Shown: positions 44,567 to 52,914, numbered from the stretch's first letter. The stretch is 64,000 nt of DNA from Candidatus Heimdallarchaeota archaeon (GCA_019057815.1 JAHLWR010000004.1:62001-126000), one strand, 5' to 3'. Translations and numbers: made by a program. The notes: a model not told the origin generated them from the letters alone.

Positions 44567-45829
44567 TCAAGATATAGCGCACAGGAGATACTCTATACTC
44601 ACTCTAAGCGGATACATCACGTATCCTCCTACCCCGTTCACCTTACATTTAGGTAAAGCTTTCGGATCGCTTTTTTTCAAGATATTGTAGGCAGCATTGA
44701 CATCAGCGTTGATCAGATGACCATGAGAGGATCTAAACAAGCCTCGAGTTATCCGTTTTCCAGCATAGTGCTTCCTAGCTTCTGGGAATTCGTTATCAAG
44801 GAAACTACATTTAGAGGTATACTTTTCGGGGATGGTCTCCACGTTTATCCCTCTCTCTGCTGCTTTGTAGCGTAAGATGTCGATGATTCGCATGAAGGGG
44901 ATGGTGACAAACATTTGGGTTATCTTCTTCCAGAAATGCATCCCTTGTTTCCATTTCTTGTTGTAGCCGATAATCACCTCATGTAGCCCTCGTTCTACCC
45001 ACAAGTCTACCAAGTAACAAGTGAGCTGGTGGATAGCTTCTTTAAGTTTCCTTCGCCACTTCTCCTTAAGCTTGTAGTAGGCTTGCCCATAACTGAGCCT
45101 AGTGTTTCCTTTCAGTAGCTGCCTTTGCTGTTGAGCATATTGGATCTGTAATTGTTTCTGTTTTTTCAAATAGAATTGTGTTATACTCTTTATTCCTTTC
45201 CCTGCATCCTTGATAACAATCGGTTGGTTCCCGAGGTTATCCACAAAGGTGGCAAGGTTGACCATCCCTAAATCTACCGCTCCCTTCCGTATCATCCGTT
45301 TCTGAACTTTAGGTAAGGTTTTCTGATACACAAGTTCAAGAGTATAGCCTACTCTTCGGGGGATGATTCGCACTTCTCTTAGCTTTGTAACGGAGGTCAA
45401 TCGTGTCTTGTAATTGTATCCCACTTTCTTTGGAAGCACTAACCACTCGTTGACGATTCTTGCTTGCTGATTGGTGAAAATCGCTACCACTTCCCCGTTC
45501 TTAGGTTTGTAATTCGGTGGCTTGGGCATAGCGAAGAACTGCTCAGGATTGCTTTTCCACTCCTTTAACGCTTGAAAAAATCCTTTCCAGTTTCTGCACA
45601 GGAGTTTGAGTGTGTGTTGTGCGGTGTGCGCAGGAAGCACGCGGTAACACTCTTCATGCTTAAGTAGCTTATTCAAGTCGTTATAGAATAGAAGTTTCTT
45701 CTCTTTGTTTAATGATCTTTTTATCAGAAAGTTTGCTCGATTATAGAGATTCTTTACTTGATGACACAGTGTGCTTAACGCTGGATGATAGTTCACTTCT
45801 ATACATTCCACTCTCAGCACTGTTGTCAT
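44567..45829 (-). CDS. tnpB: TnpB-family protein with altered RuvC-II residue
   Basis: The 420-aa protein belongs to the TnpB group with the YTSKCSFLDNE and NADVNAAYNI motifs. Two RuvC aspartates are present (Asp186 in GAVDLGMVN; Asp376 in INADVNAAY). The RuvC-II glutamate is missing: the strand reads IIGYNKKWKQGM, with Tyr289 at the usual position and Gly296 where related proteins place an alternative Glu (KQE). Only one zinc-finger Cys remains, as is normal in this group. It may be nuclease-dead or use another acid. The GGATAC/GTATCC hairpin inside its 3' end (44610-44626) is conserved in the solitary remnants. No TnpA is linked. Confidence 0.88.
   Translation of the reverse strand: MTTVLRVECIEVNYHPALSTLCHQVKNLYNRANFLIKRSLNKEKKLLFYNDLNKLLKHEECYRVLPAHTAQHTLKLLCRNWKGFFQALKEWKSNPEQFFAMPKPPNYKPKNGEVVAIFTNQQARIVNEWLVLPKKVGYNYKTRLTSVTKLREVRIIPRRVGYTLELVYQKTLPKVQKRMIRKGAVDLGMVNLATFVDNLGNQPIVIKDAGKGIKSITQFYLKKQKQLQIQYAQQQRQLLKGNTRLSYGQAYYKLKEKWRRKLKEAIHQLTCYLVDLWVERGLHEVIIGYNKKWKQGMHFWKKITQMFVTIPFMRIIDILRYKAAERGINVETIPEKYTSKCSFLDNEFPEARKHYAGKRITRGLFRSSHGHLINADVNAAYNILKKSDPKALPKCKVNGVGGYVMYPLRVSIEYLLCAIS
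44610..44626 (-). ncRNA. Putative omega-RNA hairpin in 3' end of tnpB 2
   Basis: GGATAC, loop of 5, GTATCC: a perfect 6-bp stem within the last codons of tnpB 2. Homologous positions in three remnants form GGGTA/TACCC, GGGGA/TCCCC and GGGAA/TACCC. Two of these keep full pairing by changes on both sides, as expected for a structured RNA such as the omega RNA that guides TnpB. Confidence 0.5.
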
Positions 45830-46162
45830 CGCTTCTTTATCTAGATATTCTTATAAAAACTCTCTCAATATCTGCGCTAAACTATCCATTTAAACTGATT
45901 CATCTGTAGTTAATAGTACACCAAGACAAAAACCCATCATAAAACCAACTAATAACATCTTCAGTACCTATAAAAGCTTTTTCTAAGTCTGGATTTTGGA
46001 CTACTAGTATATCTAAACATAGGACTATCCAAAAGTACTTACTAAATAAAGTGGTCAAAGAAAAACATGAAGAGTTTTTGTCTTCTTATCTCATAAAACG
46101 AGGTGAAAAAAACTCATTATGATTTCAACAATTAGCCAAAGTATTTTTAAAACAAAATCACT
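45830..46162. other. Left flank of TnpB element 2
   Basis: No intact gene. On the minus strand a short frame (about 45901-46085) reads DILVVQNPDLEKAFIGTED and could be a fragment. A 17-bp sequence CATGAAGAGTTTTTGTC at 46066-46082 matches 16 of 17 bases of 44505-44521 on the other side of the element, which looks like a direct repeat around it. Confidence 0.35.
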
Positions 46163-46360
46163 ATGTTAGTTTTAGTATTCAATCAGATAGATAACGGTGA
46201 TGGTTATACTGACGGAGAAAAAGTAGATCGTGAGATAGATCCAACAGATCCTATTGATTATCCTATGGTACCAGAATTCTCGAGTTTATCTCTACTCATG
46301 TTATTACCTCTCCTAACAGTTATAAGCAGTTTTTTGTACATTTTTGTGGTGTTTATATAA
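46163..46360 (+). pseudogene. 3'-end remnant of a secreted TSP3-repeat protein with PEF-CTERM-like tail
   Basis: Sixty-five codons include a calcium-type repeat (DNGDGYTDGEKVDREIDPTD), then PEFSSLSLLMLLPLLTVISS, which looks like a PEF-CTERM-type C-terminal sorting signal. It is too short for a gene of this kind, and the TnpB remnant begins at its 3' end. It is best read as the remainder of a surface-protein gene truncated by mobile DNA. Confidence 0.6.
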
Positions 46361-46550
46361 GGTAGTATAAATTATCCTTTGAAGGATTGTAGATATGCAT
46401 CAACTTCATGGTGATCCTCAGGTCTACATCCAACAAAAACCCAAAAGCGAAACCGTAAGCATATTCGTGAGAAGATGTGGGCGGTGTAGGAGGGTATGTG
46501 GCGTACCCATGATGTGCTGAAGGCACTTCTAAAGGATTTGTACAAAATTC
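46351..46550 (+). mobile_element. Solitary TnpB 3'-end/right-end remnant (right copy)
   Basis: Contains TnpB-like terminal codons (VGGYVAYP then TGA), the hairpin GGGTA/TACCC (46492-46508), the hairpin GTGC/GCAC (46514-46526) and near its outer end TTTGTACAAA (46537-46546). It is inverted relative to 43431-43627. No tnpB body is left. Confidence 0.7.
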
Positions 46551-46815
46551 ATGTCATAACTCTAGTTTTACGTAAAAGAAAGGAAGATTAACTTCTTCCT
46601 CTTTTATTTCTTTTTTTCAAATACTAATTTGACCATTCCGTTTTTAAGTGGAAAGCAATTTTAGTTGATTTATAAAGAATGTCTATGACAAAAAAATCAT
46701 ATTCGTTCTTCAGAATTTGTTTTAACCTCCGAATACTATTTTCATCAACTTTAAGAAACGTACTTTAGAAAGATATTTATTACAGAATGATATTATTCCA
46801 CAAAGCTGTATTAAG
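46551..46815. other. Intergenic region before duplicated hydrolases
   Basis: No gene is seen. The last 60 bp (46755-46815) are similar to 47645-47704 before the second hydrolase gene, for example AGAAAGATATTTAT.ACAGAAT, so the promoter region was duplicated together with the gene. Confidence 0.5.
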
Positions 46816-47586
46816 ATGTATTATGATATAAATGGTATTAAAATGAACATAGTTTCTTTTGGTGATGGAGAAGAAACATTCCTTGGAGTTTCAGGTTTTA
46901 TTGCTAACTGGACCGTGTGGGGTTTTATTTTTGAGATAATGAGTAAAAAATGGAAATGTGTATCTTATAGTCCTCGTGGAAGTGGAGAGAGTCCTGCTCC
47001 AATTGAAACATTTTCACTACAAGCAGTAATTGATGATTTATTTGGTGTGATGGATGCTTTGGAGATTGAGAAGTGTTATCTCGGAGGAGAATCTCTGGGT
47101 GGCTCTATTGCTCTTTTAGCTGCTATGCAACAACCTGAGCGATTTAAAGGTCTTATAATTGTTAATACTTCGGGTCCAAATGTGAGACCACTTAGTGAAG
47201 AAATGAAACAGTTTATGGATTTAATAAGTACAGATCAAAAAGCAGCAATAAGTACATGTGTCGAATCAATTTTCCCAGAACCTGATATTGAACACATTAA
47301 AAACAATGCGCTTCATTCCATGCTCCATGCTGATCCAGAAACAACCATCCGTGTACTTAAATTACTTAATGAAGGAGAAACAAATGTTCCTGTTCAGAAT
47401 ATCAATATACCAACTCTAATTATCTATGGAGATTTAGATGGGCCATATACAATAGAAAATTGTAAATATCTGGCAAGAACAATACCAAATGCAGAACTGG
47501 AAGTGATTAAAGGAGCGGGGCATGTGCCATTAATCACCTATCCTAAAGAAGTCGTTGAAGCAATAGAAAGAAGATTTTCAATCTAA
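46816..47586 (+). CDS. Alpha/beta hydrolase (tandem paralogue 1)
   Basis: A 256-aa hydrolase with an N-terminal strand MYYDINGIKMN, the nucleophile elbow GGESLGGSIALL (Ser near residue 93), the acid in IYGDLDGPYT and the catalytic His in GAGHVPL. The fold and length fit the serine esterase/lipase/haloperoxidase family. Substrate unknown. It is about 60 percent like the next gene by eye and on the same strand, so the two arose by tandem duplication. It is cytosolic; no signal peptide. Confidence 0.88.
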   Translation: MYYDINGIKMNIVSFGDGEETFLGVSGFIANWTVWGFIFEIMSKKWKCVSYSPRGSGESPAPIETFSLQAVIDDLFGVMDALEIEKCYLGGESLGGSIALLAAMQQPERFKGLIIVNTSGPNVRPLSEEMKQFMDLISTDQKAAISTCVESIFPEPDIEHIKNNALHSMLHADPETTIRVLKLLNEGETNVPVQNINIPTLIIYGDLDGPYTIENCKYLARTIPNAELEVIKGAGHVPLITYPKEVVEAIERRFSI

Positions 47587-47704
47587 AAAATTTATTCTTT
47601 CTTTCCTTGATTTGTAGTTAAGAATAACATCTTCATTAACATTAAGAAACATGCATGAGAAAGATTTTTATGTAGAATATTGCTTTTCTACAAGGTGTAC
47701 TAGG

Positions 47705-48481
47705 ATGTTTTACGATATAAATGGAATTAAGATAAACACTGTTTCTTTTGGTTCAGGAGAAGAAACCTTTCTAGGTATAAGTGGTTTTGTTGCAGATTGG
47801 CATGTTTGGATGCATGTTTTCGAGCTTTTAAGCACTAAAATGCGCTGTATTGGTTATGATCATCGTGGTGCAGGAGAAAGTACAGCACATCCTGAATCAA
47901 TTACAAAACAATCATATGTTGATGATTTGATAGGAGTAATGGATCAATTAGGTGTTGACCAATGTATTCTAGGAGGAGAGTCTTTTGGTGGTACCGTTGC
48001 TATTCTAGCAGCTTTACAACATCCTGAACGTTTCAAAGGTTTAGTAATCGTTAATACTTCTAGCTCAAGCGCAACACCACTTAATGAAGGAGAAAAACAA
48101 TTCATAAATCTAATAAGAACAAATCACTTATTAGCCATGGAACAGTTCATTGAAAATGTCTTCCCAGAACCAAATATTGAACACCTTAAACGCTGGGGAG
48201 TTCACATCTGTATGAAACCTAAACCTGAAGTTGCTGTTCGTTGTATTGAATTAGGAGCTGAAGGTGACACTAATGTACCAGTTCAAGATATTAAGATTCC
48301 AACACTTGTTGTTTATGGAGATAAAGATTCTGAAGCAGCAATAAAACATTGTACTTATCTGGCTAAGACTATCCCTAATGCAACGCTAAAAGTAGTTGGA
48401 GGAGCAGGACATGTTCCAATACTTACTCGACCATATGAGGTTGTAGAAACAATAGAAAAACTATTTCCTGAAATAAAATAA
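47705..48481 (+). CDS. Alpha/beta hydrolase (tandem paralogue 2)
   Basis: A 258-aa hydrolase from ATG 47705 (MFYDINGIKIN), chosen because it aligns with the start of paralogue 1; the ATG at 47651 would add 18 residues from the duplicated promoter region. Nucleophile elbow GGESFGGTVAIL, acid in YGDKDSEA and catalytic His in GAGHVPI. Same family as the preceding gene, divergent enough to have a different substrate. Confidence 0.87.
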   Translation: MFYDINGIKINTVSFGSGEETFLGISGFVADWHVWMHVFELLSTKMRCIGYDHRGAGESTAHPESITKQSYVDDLIGVMDQLGVDQCILGGESFGGTVAILAALQHPERFKGLVIVNTSSSSATPLNEGEKQFINLIRTNHLLAMEQFIENVFPEPNIEHLKRWGVHICMKPKPEVAVRCIELGAEGDTNVPVQDIKIPTLVVYGDKDSEAAIKHCTYLAKTIPNATLKVVGGAGHVPILTRPYEVVETIEKLFPEIK

Positions 48482-48932
48482 GTTCCCTTAAATCATTTTT
48501 TCATAACTAATTTAACTAAACCTTTTATCTTCTTTTTTAAGTAAATTACCTAGTTTCATTTTGACATGTTTATTTGTCTGAATATTATCTGTAGTCACAT
48601 TATTGGAGCGTTTTAGTAATTTATAAATTATTGTAATTAAATATTATCTTCATAGAAGAAGTGAGAAAAAATGGAATGAGAATTATATACTCTATATATC
48701 ATATTCTGCTGAAGAGAGTTAATAATATGAAAAAAATAAACACTTTGTTTACAAGAATATCAACATTCTGAAAGAATTTAAAGAAAGTGAAGATGTAAAA
48801 AAATTACTTGTAACAGCTTTTGAGGAAGTAAAACAGAATAAATTGATTACTATTCTTGAAACTTGTTCTACATTCCAAAGAGATTGGGAATTCTGGGGGA
48901 ATAGGAGCTGAGATTTCATATGAAGAAGAAGT
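48482..48932. other. Intergenic region with a possible gene fragment
   Basis: From 48753 to 48911 a plus-strand frame without a convincing start reads as coding (see separate entry). The 270 bp before it hold no gene; AT content is high. Confidence 0.4.
48753..48911 (+). pseudogene. Possible C-terminal gene fragment
   Basis: Fifty-two codons to a TGA encode a helical, charged sequence (KEFKESEDVKKLLVTAFEEV, ending TCSTFQRDWEFWGNRS). No start codon of its own is apparent, and upstream the frame is closed. It is either a fragment of a decayed gene or a chance frame. Confidence 0.35.
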
Positions 48933-50732
48933 TTAGTCTTCTAGAAATTTCCTTTTAAAGAAATCTAAAGTAAGTGTATATTCACGGATTAGTGAATCTT
49001 GACCAATCAAGAGATGTCCTTTTCCTGAATCTTCTAGATATTCAAAATCTTCACCTTCATTCTTACCAATTTTAAGCAGTTTTTCTTTGAAATTTCTAGC
49101 TTCTTCTACAGGGCATCTCATATCATTTATTGCTTGAATAATTAGGATTGGAGCTCTAATATTTTCAACAAAATTAAGTGGACTTCTATCTTCATACAAT
49201 TCTTTATTTTCTTCGTAGGTACCAAATAAATATTCTATGAACATTTTGAATCCTGGAACACTTTTATCATACATGTTTTTCCAATGGGTTATTCCAACTG
49301 AGGAAGCACCAGCATTCCACCCAGCCTCTGCATATTTAGTTAGCTGCAAATTAGTCATATACCCACCATATGATCCACCGAAAATCCCTATTTTATTTGA
49401 ATCGACAAAATCTAATGATTCCAAATATTTCTTTGCATAGACGTAGTCTTTCCCATCTATTCCTCCAATATCTTTGATAATTGTTTCTCTGAATTCTCGA
49501 CCATATCCATAAGAACCTCGAATGTGTGGTGACATCACTACAAATCCTTCAGAGACCAAGACTTGTCCAAAACCGTAGAAACTCAATGTAAGTCTTCCTC
49601 CTGGACCTCCTGGTGCAAGAATTACTGCAGGATATTTCTTTCCTGATTCTATCTCTGGTTTGTATAGAACTGCATTTAATTTCTCACCATCAAATGTTTT
49701 ATACTGTACCTTTTCAGCCTTAACAAAATCTTCTTCTGTAAAACCTGCAAATTCTTTGATTATAGGTATCTCTTTTTTGTTTTCTAAATCATATAATGCT
49801 AGAATCCCTGGTGATGTTGGATCTGATCGGCTATAGATTAGATATTTATCATTATAGCAGAATTTTGTCGAGTAAATTTCTCCTTCTAATTCAGGAATTT
49901 CTTCATCTCCTGTTTCAATATCATATATCACAATATATCGTCTAAAAGGTGAATCTCTTAGAGCTAATATTTTCCTTTTATCTAAACTAATATTTACGGG
50001 AATCTCATCATATTCTGTTTTGCTAAGCCAAGTCAATTCTTCTTTTGTTGTATTATATAGACCTATCTTGGTTGTTCCTTCAACATCTGAAGATAATAAT
50101 AGCAATTCTCCATCTCGAGATGTTTCATATAACAGATCTGCTGAATCTGAAGATAACGAGATTATTTTTCTTTGTTCAGTTCCATCACTTTTTATCTCAT
50201 AAATATCTCTATTCTTTCTGTTCTCAGTATCATTTGAATGATAATAAACTAGCCCATTTTCACACCAAAAACCCTCACCACAAGGATATTTGTGGAAAGT
50301 TATCTGTTTCTTTTCTTTTGTTTCAACATTGAGAGTATAGAGATCACTAGGACCATTCTGATCTGATAATATTAGTAATGATTCTTTATTTGGACTAATA
50401 TCGCTAATAAAATCTATTGATTTTTCATTTTCAATCAGAGTTGTTTCTGTTTGTTCTTTTGTGTTATAGAGATATACATTGAAACGTTCATCCCCATCTT
50501 TATCTTTGTTAACAATCATTTCTTCCCCTTTCTTCCACCATCTAAAACTTGTACTAGTTGTTAGATTAGGAACAGTTGTGTATTCTTGATATTCCAAAGT
50601 TTCAAGATTAATTTGATAAACTTTTGAGGGTCCATCCTTATCGCTTGCAAAAAAAATCTCTTCTCTACCTAAATAGCAATAAAAAGTGTATGAAGGAATT
50701 TTAGCTATCTGTTCGATAGGTATTTTTTTCAT
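48933..50732 (-). CDS. Prolyl oligopeptidase-family serine peptidase (S9)
   Basis: The 599-aa protein (ATG 50732; TTG 50753 is an alternative) has a beta-propeller of about 340 residues with repeated WDxxxxDLYxL- and SPNKExxxIxSD-like blades, then an alpha/beta-hydrolase domain. The nucleophile is in GGSYGGYMTNL, the acid in QAINDMRCPVEEA and the His in SGKGHLL. The family (S9C acylaminoacyl peptidase/prolyl oligopeptidase) cleaves short peptides or removes acyl-amino acids. There is no signal peptide, so it is cytosolic and probably recycles peptides. Confidence 0.9.
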   Translation of the reverse strand: MKKIPIEQIAKIPSYTFYCYLGREEIFFASDKDGPSKVYQINLETLEYQEYTTVPNLTTSTSFRWWKKGEEMIVNKDKDGDERFNVYLYNTKEQTETTLIENEKSIDFISDISPNKESLLILSDQNGPSDLYTLNVETKEKKQITFHKYPCGEGFWCENGLVYYHSNDTENRKNRDIYEIKSDGTEQRKIISLSSDSADLLYETSRDGELLLLSSDVEGTTKIGLYNTTKEELTWLSKTEYDEIPVNISLDKRKILALRDSPFRRYIVIYDIETGDEEIPELEGEIYSTKFCYNDKYLIYSRSDPTSPGILALYDLENKKEIPIIKEFAGFTEEDFVKAEKVQYKTFDGEKLNAVLYKPEIESGKKYPAVILAPGGPGGRLTLSFYGFGQVLVSEGFVVMSPHIRGSYGYGREFRETIIKDIGGIDGKDYVYAKKYLESLDFVDSNKIGIFGGSYGGYMTNLQLTKYAEAGWNAGASSVGITHWKNMYDKSVPGFKMFIEYLFGTYEENKELYEDRSPLNFVENIRAPILIIQAINDMRCPVEEARNFKEKLLKIGKNEGEDFEYLEDSGKGHLLIGQDSLIREYTLTLDFFKRKFLED

Positions 50733-50880
50733 ACAGCGTATTTCGTCTATCAATATTTAAATCTAGAACATATATCTCTAATGTGAATCACAAAATTGAA
50801 GATTCCCAAACATACTAAACACACCCACTTTCGACTTATCTTACAAAAGAACTCTATAGATATTTTGACAACATTTAATT

Positions 50881-50898
50881 ATAAGTAATCACTTATAC
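50881..50898. promoter_or_regulatory. ArsR operator upstream of its own gene
   Basis: ATAAGTAATCACTTAT is a 16-bp inverted repeat with one mispaired position, ending 7 bases before the ATG at 50904. It shares ATAAGTAAT.ACTTAT with the larger palindrome at 51332-51363, and overlaps the TATA-like TTTAATTATAAG (50876-50887). Confidence 0.7.
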
Positions 50899-50903
50899 TC
50901 TTA

Positions 50904-51275
50904 ATGTCAATGAAGAAGGAGATACTTGAGGTTTCAGAGATTTTCAAAGCGTTATCGGATCCTACAAGGTTAAGATTGATCAGATTACTTGCGTCCAATA
51001 TGGAAGAAAAATTGTGCGTTGTGGATTTAGCAGTCAAACTTGGTGTATCACAACCCGCTACATCACAACACCTAAAAGTTCTAAAGACTGTTAAAATCCT
51101 CTATTCAGAAAAAGAAAGACCCAAGATATACTATTTCCTGAATCTTGTTGAGTTCAGAAGACAGAAGAAACTTGTTGATAAAATGTATGATTTTGCGTTC
51201 ACTAGATGTTCTCAAGGAGGACTGTGTGAAGATTGTCCATTTAGAGATGACTGTGAGGACGTCTCTATTGAATAA
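50904..51275 (+). CDS. ArsR-family transcriptional regulator with C-terminal Cys cluster
   Basis: The 123-aa winged helix has FKALSDPTRLRLIRLL (alpha helix 2), the recognition region VSQPATSQHLKVLK and a wing (EKERPKIYYFL). A C-terminal CSQGGLCEDCPFRDDC cluster (CX5CX2CX5C, from about residue 104) looks like a metal- or Fe-S-binding site in place of the usual ArsR sensor Cys. Regulators of this kind release DNA on binding metal or on oxidation. The operator overlapping its promoter and a near-identical one before the next gene support autoregulation and control of that gene. Signal identity is inference. Confidence 0.88.
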   Translation: MSMKKEILEVSEIFKALSDPTRLRLIRLLASNMEEKLCVVDLAVKLGVSQPATSQHLKVLKTVKILYSEKERPKIYYFLNLVEFRRQKKLVDKMYDFAFTRCSQGGLCEDCPFRDDCEDVSIE

Positions 51276-51331
51276 ATCAATTTAATGTTAGCTTCGAAAA
51301 ACCTGAATCGAAGCGAGATGCAGATTAGGAA

Positions 51332-51363
51332 ATAAGTATATAAGTAATTACTTATATACTTAT
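51332..51363. promoter_or_regulatory. 32-bp perfect palindrome, ArsR operator for the membrane gene
   Basis: ATAAGTATATAAGTAA followed by its exact reverse complement. The inner 16 bp ATAAGTAATTACTTAT match the operator upstream of the ArsR gene at 15 of 16 positions. It ends 32 bases before the ATG at 51395, a usual place for an archaeal promoter. Confidence 0.75.
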
Positions 51364-51394
51364 AGCGCCTAATGAATTTAAGAAAGTGGATAAT

Positions 51395-52153
51395 ATGAAC
51401 AAGGCTGTAGATATGAAAAATGAAACAGAAATGAAGTATAATTGGAGAAGTATAATTACTTGGAGTTTTTTGGGGTTGGTTTTTGTGTTAATAGTAATTA
51501 TGACTTTTATGAGAACCCCTGAACAAATAACGAACAAACTTACAATAATCAGTAGTCAATTGAAGTACTATTTCCTTGCAATGCATATTGTAATTTTTCT
51601 TTTACTGGGAACTGGAATGGTATGGAAAAGATATAGGAATCAGATCTTCTTTACAATAATACTTATTCTTTCGCTATCTAGCACTATTGTTTCAAGTATC
51701 TATGTAGTTATACCAAATATCATCTTCTTTGGGGTCATAACAGTCATAATCCTTATTTCGTTTATATCAAAGAAATTAAAATTTGATTTAGAGAATGCTA
51801 AGATTATTGATTGGATATTTTCTAGTATTGGATTAATTATTGGTTTTTGGTATCTACATTGGGTTGAGGGTCCAATAGCTTTGAATGCTCTTCTTTATTC
51901 GCCCTTAGGTGGAGTAAATTGCCCTACTTTAGTCATGATAACAGCTGTATTGATACTTGCAAAGAAACCAAGGCCTATCATGTTGACAACATTTGTTGGA
52001 GCATTAACAATTTATTTTGGGTTTTTCGGTATGATACTGCTTGGTGCTTATGTAGACATAGCTTTAATTTTGTGTGGGGCGTATCTGATAATCAAAGTTA
52101 TGATCAGCAGAGTTTATACAAGAAGAGACAATGGAAAGATTAGTACTAGTTAG
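51395..52153 (+). CDS. Membrane protein under ArsR control
   Basis: A protein of about 252 aa (ATG 51395; GTG 51386 is in frame) with six to seven membrane helices (IITWSFLGLVFVLIVIMTF, FFTIILILSLSSTIVS, FFGVITVIILISFI, IFSSIGLIIGFWYLHWVEG, IYFGFFGMILLGAYVDIALI). No enzyme motif is seen. Some conserved-looking residues lie in VNCPTLVMITAVLILAKKP. The ArsR operator upstream and the preceding ArsR gene suggest it exports or handles the regulator's signal, such as a metal ion. Function is inference. Confidence 0.65.
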   Translation: MNKAVDMKNETEMKYNWRSIITWSFLGLVFVLIVIMTFMRTPEQITNKLTIISSQLKYYFLAMHIVIFLLLGTGMVWKRYRNQIFFTIILILSLSSTIVSSIYVVIPNIIFFGVITVIILISFISKKLKFDLENAKIIDWIFSSIGLIIGFWYLHWVEGPIALNALLYSPLGGVNCPTLVMITAVLILAKKPRPIMLTTFVGALTIYFGFFGMILLGAYVDIALILCGAYLIIKVMISRVYTRRDNGKISTS

Positions 52154-52253
52154 TGCAAAAATTTCAACTTAACATTATTAGAAAAGTATTATTTCAAAGG
52201 ATTTGGAATCAGCTTCCCTAACATTTTTATTTGTTTTGATTGAATTCTGGTTT

Positions 52254-52850
52254 ATGAACATCTTCCTTGTCAGACATGGTGAAACAGATTACGGAAAAAA
52301 ACATTTCACAACAGGGCACATTGATATTCCTTTAAATGAGACTGGAAAAAAAGAAGCGCAAGCTACAGCTAAATTTCTAAAAGGAAGAAATATAGTAAAA
52401 ATACTCTCTTCAAGTTTGAGTAGAGCAAGTGAAACAGCTGAAATTATAGCATCAGAACTTAATCTGCCAATTGTAGAATATGATGAGCTCATAGAACATA
52501 CTTCAGGGAAACTTGACGGTGTATCACTCAAAGTATTCTTAGATAAGTTGAAGAGCGTCGGGGATTTTAATAAGATGGTTCTACAGTCAGGAGGGGAACG
52601 TTGGAGTGTATTCACAGAACGAGTATGGAATAAGTTTCTTGATATTGTGAAAGAAAATAAAGATGATGGTAACATCTTAATTGTAACTCATGGAGGAGTT
52701 ACTCGTACAATTATTTCTGAAATATTTGGATCTCCTTACCTTAAAGCACTTTCGCAGGGAAGTTGCTGTATAAACGTCATTAGTTACGATAAAGAAAAAG
52801 AAAATAAGTTCCGTGTGGAACTTGTTAACTACACATACCATATGATATGA
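52254..52850 (+). CDS. Histidine phosphatase (phosphoglycerate mutase family)
   Basis: A 198-aa protein from ATG 52254; the frame extends upstream to a TTG at 52203, which I judge unused. The catalytic RHGE motif is in MNIFLVRHGETDYG, the conserved ALNETGKKEAQ-like segment follows, and the second catalytic His is in ILIVTHGGVTR. Such proteins dephosphorylate sugar phosphates, nucleotides or cobalamin intermediates (CobC/alpha-ribazole phosphatase group). The motif pattern does not separate these. A TnpB right-end remnant abuts its stop codon. Confidence 0.85.
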   Translation: MNIFLVRHGETDYGKKHFTTGHIDIPLNETGKKEAQATAKFLKGRNIVKILSSSLSRASETAEIIASELNLPIVEYDELIEHTSGKLDGVSLKVFLDKLKSVGDFNKMVLQSGGERWSVFTERVWNKFLDIVKENKDDGNILIVTHGGVTRTIISEIFGSPYLKALSQGSCCINVISYDKEKENKFRVELVNYTYHMI

Positions 52851-52914
52851 ATTTTGTATAGATTCTTTAGAAGTGCCTACAGCACATCATGGGAACGCCA
52901 CATACCCTCTTACA
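52849..52914 (-). mobile_element. Short TnpB right-end remnant (third copy)
   Basis: Sixty-six bp with the TnpB terminal codons (VRGYVAFP then TGA), hairpins GGGAA/TACCC (one mispair) and GTGC/GCAC, and an outer TTTTGTA motif. Similarity to the other remnants stops beyond 52914. It abuts the stop codon of the histidine phosphatase gene. Confidence 0.6.

Noticed and set aside
45712-45909. Plus-strand frame over the 5' end of TnpB 2
   Set aside because: It is antisense to the TnpB start and has no support from any motif.
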